From SIAJ01 sp036266155 (GTDB taxonomy: Bacteria; Planctomycetota; Planctomycetia; Gemmatales; Gemmataceae): a DNA stretch of 19,035 bases. The stretch covers positions 1 to 19,035 of the forward strand of contig DATANR010000024.1 of the NCBI GenBank assembly GCA_036266155.1. The letters are read 5' to 3'. The translations under genes were made by a program, and so were the position numbers. The first letter of the stretch is position 1. Every line of letters starts with the position of its first letter. The notes under the pieces are model-generated. The model saw only the letters and a program-made list of their open reading frames with translations, made no database searches and was not told the origin of the DNA. This document shows, piece after piece, positions 15,572-19,035 of the stretch.

Positions 15572-16957
15572 ATGCCGATGCGAACTCTCCTTGTATTGTT
15601 GGCCGCCGCGTGCGTTGCTCGTGCCGACTTGTCGGTTGGCTTCGCCGAGGCGGATGTGACGCCGAAGCTCGATCCGAAGAAGCCGGTCTACATGGCCGGC
15701 TTCGGACACGATCGCAAGGCGGTCAAAGTTCACGACCCAATTATGGCGCGGGCGGTCGTGTTGTCCGATGGCAAGCACAAGATTGCTCTCGTCTGCGTCG
15801 ATGTGGTCGGCCTGTTCAATGCAGTCGCCGAGTCGGTTCGCAAGCAAGTAGAGGGGTTCGCATACGTGAACGTATCGAGCACGCACAACCACGAGGGGCC
15901 CGACACGATGGGCCTGTGGGGCGTGAACCCGTTCAAGAGCGGTGTCGACAAGGACTATGTGAAAGGCGTCGAGGCCGCAATCGTGCGCATCATCGGCGAA
16001 GCGGATAAGGCGCGCAAGCCGGCGACCGCGAAGATCGGGACCGTGCTTGCGCCGGAGTTGCTGGAAGACAACCGCGAGCCCTACGTCAAGCACGACGAGC
16101 TGGTGACGATCCGCTTCGAGGGCGGCGACGGCAAACCGATCGGCGTACTCGTCCAATGGAACTGCCACCCGGAGACGATGGCGTCAAAGAACACGGAGTT
16201 GACGGCCGATTACGTCGGCTACACGGTGAACGAATTGACGAAGAGCCAGGGCTGTCCGGTCGCGTACTTTACCGGCACCGTCGGCGGATTGATGACGACT
16301 CTGCACTTGCCGATCAAGAACACAAAGGGTGTGGAACTGCAGGACGGCACGTGGGAGAAAACGGAGACCTACGGAAAACTCCTTGCCAAAGCAGCGGAGA
16401 AGGCGCTCGACGCCGCGAAGCCGGTGACGCTGACGCCGTTCGACATTCGGCGCCGCGAAGTTCATATTCCAGTGGCGAACGACCTGTACAAGATTGGCTG
16501 GCGCGTCGGCGTGTTGGAACGGACTTTTTACCTATGGGAAAACGATCCCCACCCGGCGACGCCGAAGGAGACGACCGATTTGACCAAGCCAGGTGCCGTC
16601 CGTACGGAGCTGGGCTATCTGAAGCTCGGCGACCTGGAGGTCGCGATCATCCCCGGCGAGATTTATCCAGAGTTGGTGCTCGGCAAGGTGCAAGACCCGG
16701 TCGATCCCGGTGCCGACTTCCCGGACGCTCCGGTCGAGCCTTCGATTTACGGGCAGATGACTGGCAAGTACCGCATGCTGATCGGACTGGGCAACGACGA
16801 GATCGGCTACATCCTGCCGAAGCGCCAGTGGGACGCGAAGGCACCCTATTGCTACGGCCGCAAGAAAGCGCAGTACGGCGAAGAAAACAGCGTCGGTCCC
16901 GAGGCAGGGCCGATCCTATGCAAGGCGTTCGCGGAGCTGGTGAAGGGCAAGAAGTGA
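15572..16957 (+). CDS. Secreted neutral/alkaline ceramidase-like protein
   Basis: 461 residues; the ATG at 15572 has GGAG 4 bases upstream, and a second ATG two codons later is also possible. A signal peptide (residues 1-18, cleavage after VARA) precedes the neutral ceramidase N-terminal-type domain: GFAEADVTP at 23-31, VSSTHNHEGPD with His105/His107 and QWNCHPETM with His199, matching the zinc histidines of Pseudomonas ceramidase. A later Glu in IPGEIYPEL may be the third ligand. The usual nucleophile motif, NGDVSPN around Ser274, is replaced by GTVGGLMTT, so true ceramide hydrolysis is doubtful. It is shorter than full ceramidases (about 650) and lacks the C-terminal Ig-like domain. It probably forms an operon with the Ntn hydrolase 75 bases downstream. 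Confidence 0.85.
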   Translation: MPMRTLLVLLAAACVARADLSVGFAEADVTPKLDPKKPVYMAGFGHDRKAVKVHDPIMARAVVLSDGKHKIALVCVDVVGLFNAVAESVRKQVEGFAYVNVSSTHNHEGPDTMGLWGVNPFKSGVDKDYVKGVEAAIVRIIGEADKARKPATAKIGTVLAPELLEDNREPYVKHDELVTIRFEGGDGKPIGVLVQWNCHPETMASKNTELTADYVGYTVNELTKSQGCPVAYFTGTVGGLMTTLHLPIKNTKGVELQDGTWEKTETYGKLLAKAAEKALDAAKPVTLTPFDIRRREVHIPVANDLYKIGWRVGVLERTFYLWENDPHPATPKETTDLTKPGAVRTELGYLKLGDLEVAIIPGEIYPELVLGKVQDPVDPGADFPDAPVEPSIYGQMTGKYRMLIGLGNDEIGYILPKRQWDAKAPYCYGRKKAQYGEENSVGPEAGPILCKAFAELVKGKK

Positions 16958-17032
16958 TACGAGCCGACGAGAACTGGCCGCTACGTCGTCCGTCATTTTC
17001 CAGTGTCATTTCATGCCACTGGAGTTGGAGTC

Positions 17033-18049
17033 ATGCATCCCTGGGTCGAGCGGCCGACCATCACCGTCGACCTCGCACGCGTTCGCTGCGGCGAGTCGCC
17101 GGACTTGCCGGCCGAGGCGATCGCCAGCGCTCAAGCCCTACTCGGCGAAGTGATGGCGACGATCCCGCGCAAGGCCCGGCTGCTCGCGTATTGGGTCGCC
17201 GTCCGCACGCGCCATCGGTTCGGCCGCGAGTTCAAGGCGGCCGCCCGCGTCATTGGCGCCGACCGGCGCGATGTGGCACTGGCGAATTTGTCGTATGACC
17301 TTGTTGTCGGGGCGCTGGGTTGTTCCACCATCGTGCTGCCGACATCGCAAGGACCGGTGATCGCTCGCAACATGGACTGGTGGCCCGAGGAACCGCTGGC
17401 ACGGGCCAGCTATTTGATTCGCTGTATTAACGGAAGCGACTGGCAGTTCACGAGCGCCGGCTTTCCGGGCGCTGTTGGCGTTGTGAGCGGATTGTCGAGT
17501 CGCGGATTTGCCGTTATCCTGAACGCGGTCACTTCGCAAGACCTCGTGTGCAAGACGGGCTACCCCGTACTACTGCATTTGCGGCGCGTGCTTGAAGACG
17601 CGGTCGACTTCGCGGACGCCGTTCACAGACTGTCGAAGCAGCGGCTCACGACGTCAGCGCTGTTTACCGTCGCGGGTACGTCGAACGACCAGCGGGTCGT
17701 CATTGAACGGGCGCCAAAGCGACACGCGCTGCGATGGGGCAAGCCGGGCGCGCCGCTCGTGACTACGAACAGCTATTTGCTACTGGATGTTCCAACCGGC
17801 GAGCAAGACGCCTGGGACCTGTACCGGACCAGTTGCGGCCGGTTTGGCCGGCTCTGCGACTTGGCGACACGTAAGCCGTTCGGCACACCCGTCACTGATG
17901 AGGAACTGCTCTACTGGCTCACCGACGCCGAGGTGCGCCAAGAAATCACTGCCCAACATGTGCTGATTCGTCCCGCGAGTCGTGAAATGCGGCTTTTCGT
18001 TCCGCGCTGGCTCGTTGAGGCTGTACCGTTTCGCAACATGAATTCTTAA
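17033..18049 (+). CDS. Acid ceramidase/NAAA-like Ntn hydrolase
   Basis: 338 residues from the ATG at 17033; GGAG at 17021-17024 gives 8-base spacing, better than the GTG at 17003. The key motif is GALGCSTIVLPTSQGPVIAR followed by NMDW. Cys97 is the likely nucleophile exposed by self-cleavage, with Arg112 and Asp115 at the spacing seen in the choloylglycine hydrolase/NAAA/acid ceramidase group. The strands FPGAVGVVSGLSSRGFAVIL and LFTVAGTSNDQRVVIERAP also fit this fold, and TTNSYL may hold the conserved Asn. There is no signal peptide, so it is probably cytoplasmic. The substrate may be an N-acyl amide such as a ceramide, N-acylethanolamine or acylated amino acid, or penicillin; sequence does not decide. 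Confidence 0.82.
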   Translation: MHPWVERPTITVDLARVRCGESPDLPAEAIASAQALLGEVMATIPRKARLLAYWVAVRTRHRFGREFKAAARVIGADRRDVALANLSYDLVVGALGCSTIVLPTSQGPVIARNMDWWPEEPLARASYLIRCINGSDWQFTSAGFPGAVGVVSGLSSRGFAVILNAVTSQDLVCKTGYPVLLHLRRVLEDAVDFADAVHRLSKQRLTTSALFTVAGTSNDQRVVIERAPKRHALRWGKPGAPLVTTNSYLLLDVPTGEQDAWDLYRTSCGRFGRLCDLATRKPFGTPVTDEELLYWLTDAEVRQEITAQHVLIRPASREMRLFVPRWLVEAVPFRNMNS

Positions 18050-18282
18050 GCGGGTGTTGCAAATCTCGTCAGTGGCGGGACTCAAGCATCGTTGAACCAG
18101 CGAATGTCGCGGCATTTCATGGAGTTTTCACACTGTCAATCGATTGGCTCGCCGATTGCTTTCCTCGCCCATCGTCTCTGGTCCTCTCCCTGCTTACGCC
18201 GGCCGCAGTCGCCCGAACCCATCACTGGCCGGGGCGGGGGAGTAGTTTCAACGCGTCGCCCGTCACCTCAGCGAGGGGTTTC
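18050..18282. other. Intergenic region, promoter of the low-complexity secreted protein expected
   Basis: 233 bases with no supported gene; a short plus-strand frame crosses it but lacks a ribosome-binding site. I saw no hairpin or recognisable promoter boxes. GAGGGG lies just before the next start. Confidence 0.35.
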
Positions 18283-18795
18283 ATGTATCTACGGAAGAGT
18301 TTGATCACGGCCCTGGTGGCCGTGGGGGCACTGCTCTGCGCCAGTGCCGACGAAGCGTTCGCCCAGGGTCGAGGCGGTGGGGGAGGAGGAGGTCGTTTCG
18401 GTGGTGGAGGTCAGTGCGGCGGCGGTGGAGGAAGCACTAGCGGCGGGCAGTCGCAACGCAGTTCCGGGTCTCAGCCGTCGGGTGGTCAGCAATCATCGCA
18501 ACAGCAGCAGATGATGGCGATGCAGCAACAGCAGGCCGCGGCCATGTACGCCCAGCAATTGCAGAACGCGATGTACGCCCAGCAAGCCATGCAAATGCAA
18601 CAACAAGCCGCGATGCAGGCCCGTCAACAGCAGCAACAATTGCAACAGCAGGCCGCAATGCACGCCTGGCAGCAGCAGCAAGCCGCGGCCAAGGCGGCGC
18701 TGGCGGAATGGCAACAGAAGGAGCTGGTCGCACCCAAGACCAACACGCAGCAGCCGGGCTATGTGCCGCCGTGGCAGCGGGCGCCAGCGTATTGA
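18283..18795 (+). CDS. Secreted Gly-rich and Gln/Met-rich low-complexity protein
   Basis: 170 residues; GAGGGG lies 5-6 bases before the ATG. A signal peptide (residues 1-27, ending EAFAQ) is followed by a Gly-rich part (28-55), a Ser/Gln/Gly linker, and a long Gln-, Met- and Ala-rich segment at about 70-145 with repeats of the MYAQQ(L/A)QNAM and MQMQQQAAM type. It ends with a Pro/Trp tail (PGYVPPWQRAPAY). The composition resembles prion-like or adhesive low-complexity segments, so self-association at the cell surface or matrix is possible (inference). The family is not recognised. The frame is a good reading choice because its opposite-strand shadows are only Leu-rich or Arg-rich. Confidence 0.75.
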   Translation: MYLRKSLITALVAVGALLCASADEAFAQGRGGGGGGGRFGGGGQCGGGGGSTSGGQSQRSSGSQPSGGQQSSQQQQMMAMQQQQAAAMYAQQLQNAMYAQQAMQMQQQAAMQARQQQQQLQQQAAMHAWQQQQAAAKAALAEWQQKELVAPKTNTQQPGYVPPWQRAPAY

Positions 18796-18805
18796 TGGGG
18801 GGCGG

Positions 18806-18831
18806 CCCGGCGGCTTCCCTCGCCCGCCGGG
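18806..18831. terminator. Possible bidirectional hairpin between convergent genes
   Basis: CCCGGCGG at 18806-18813 pairs perfectly with CCGCCGGG at 18824-18831 around a 10-base loop, between two tail-to-tail stops (18795 and 18832). There is no T-run, so intrinsic termination is uncertain. Confidence 0.45.
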
Positions 18832-19035
18832 TTACGCCGTGTGCCGCGTCAGATACGCACGCTTGAACTCTCGCGGGCTGCCCGCATCCGCTTTCTCCAC
18901 CCAGACGACCACGAAGCGCGGCGACGACGCGCCGGTCGGGATGCGCACTTCGTCGCCATCCGCATATGTCACCGTCGCTGCGCCCGGCAGGCGCGTGCAG
19001 CCGTCGAGCACGTCGGCGGTCGCATCGAGCACGAG
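18832..19035 (-). CDS. Partial gene, C-terminal part of an unknown protein
   Basis: The frame is open from the right edge to a TAA at 18832, giving 67 residues. It is soluble and ends with RFVVVWVEKADAGSPREFKR and a short tail. No domain can be named, and the start lies outside the window. Strand-like segments (ATVTYADGDEVRIP and RFVVVWVEK) suggest a beta-rich fold. It converges on the low-complexity gene. Confidence 0.5.
   Translation of the reverse strand, partial: LVLDATADVLDGCTRLPGAATVTYADGDEVRIPTGASSPRFVVVWVEKADAGSPREFKRAYLTRHTA

Noticed and set aside
16156..17298. 380-codon plus-strand frame
   Set aside because: It is an out-of-frame shadow of the ceramidase-like gene running into the Ntn hydrolase.
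1..19035. CRISPR array, prophage or integrative element
   Set aside because: No regularly spaced repeats, integrase, terminase or capsid genes were visible; the only direct repeats are the short ones listed.

Overview
The window looks like a chromosomal segment of a planctomycete, most likely of the Gemmata/Gemmataceae type (inference). The reasons are: high GC; a BBP7-type outer-membrane barrel protein; an ECF sigma factor followed directly by a Ser/Thr kinase that carries a zinc-finger-like N-terminus and a C-terminal SUMF1/FGE-type domain; a secreted protease with the planctomycete-style N-terminal VEALGDR-type motif and RTX-like repeats; and a GC-rich REP doublet. No rRNA, tRNA, CRISPR array, integrase or transposase gene was seen.

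Layout. 1-1608 (all minus strand): the left-edge partial gene for a protein with three CxxC pairs, a four-helix membrane protein, two small unknown proteins coupled by an ATGA overlap, and a possible 39-residue exported peptide. 1693-2137 (minus): a RelE-type toxin and its antitoxin, overlapping by 8 bases. 2138-2540: a gene-free stretch with three inverted repeats. 2541-5226 (minus): a secreted DUF11 protein and an upstream lipoprotein that share a homologous middle domain, separated by a REPIN-like element. 5525-7704 (plus): the BBP7 barrel and a channel-like membrane protein whose selectivity filter is degenerate. 7713-8335 (minus): an amidohydrolase gene reduced to its two ends and frameshifted. 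8457-15512 (minus): in transcription order, an orphan membrane histidine kinase, a secreted S1-type protease, an ECF sigma factor, and the kinase/SUMF1 protein. 15572-18049 (plus): a secreted neutral-ceramidase-like protein followed by a cytoplasmic acid-ceramidase/NAAA-like Ntn hydrolase. 18283-18795 (plus): a secreted Gly-rich/Gln-Met-rich low-complexity protein. 18832-19035 (minus): a partial gene running off the right edge.

How the parts may work together. The histidine kinase, protease, sigma factor and Ser/Thr kinase lie on one strand with short gaps, and the last two are almost certainly one regulatory unit. The two ceramidase-related enzymes of unrelated folds, one exported and one cytoplasmic, could form an N-acyl-amide or sphingolipid breakdown pair, though the zinc-ceramidase homologue appears to lack the usual nucleophile motif. 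Much of the rest is cell-envelope material: a lipoprotein, a barrel, DUF11 and low-complexity secreted proteins. I saw no clear phage or defence island apart from the toxin-antitoxin pair. The best candidates for undescribed biology are the ceramidase pair, the lipoprotein/DUF11 paralogue pair, the protease with a domain inserted between its catalytic Asp and Ser, and the small-gene cluster at the left.
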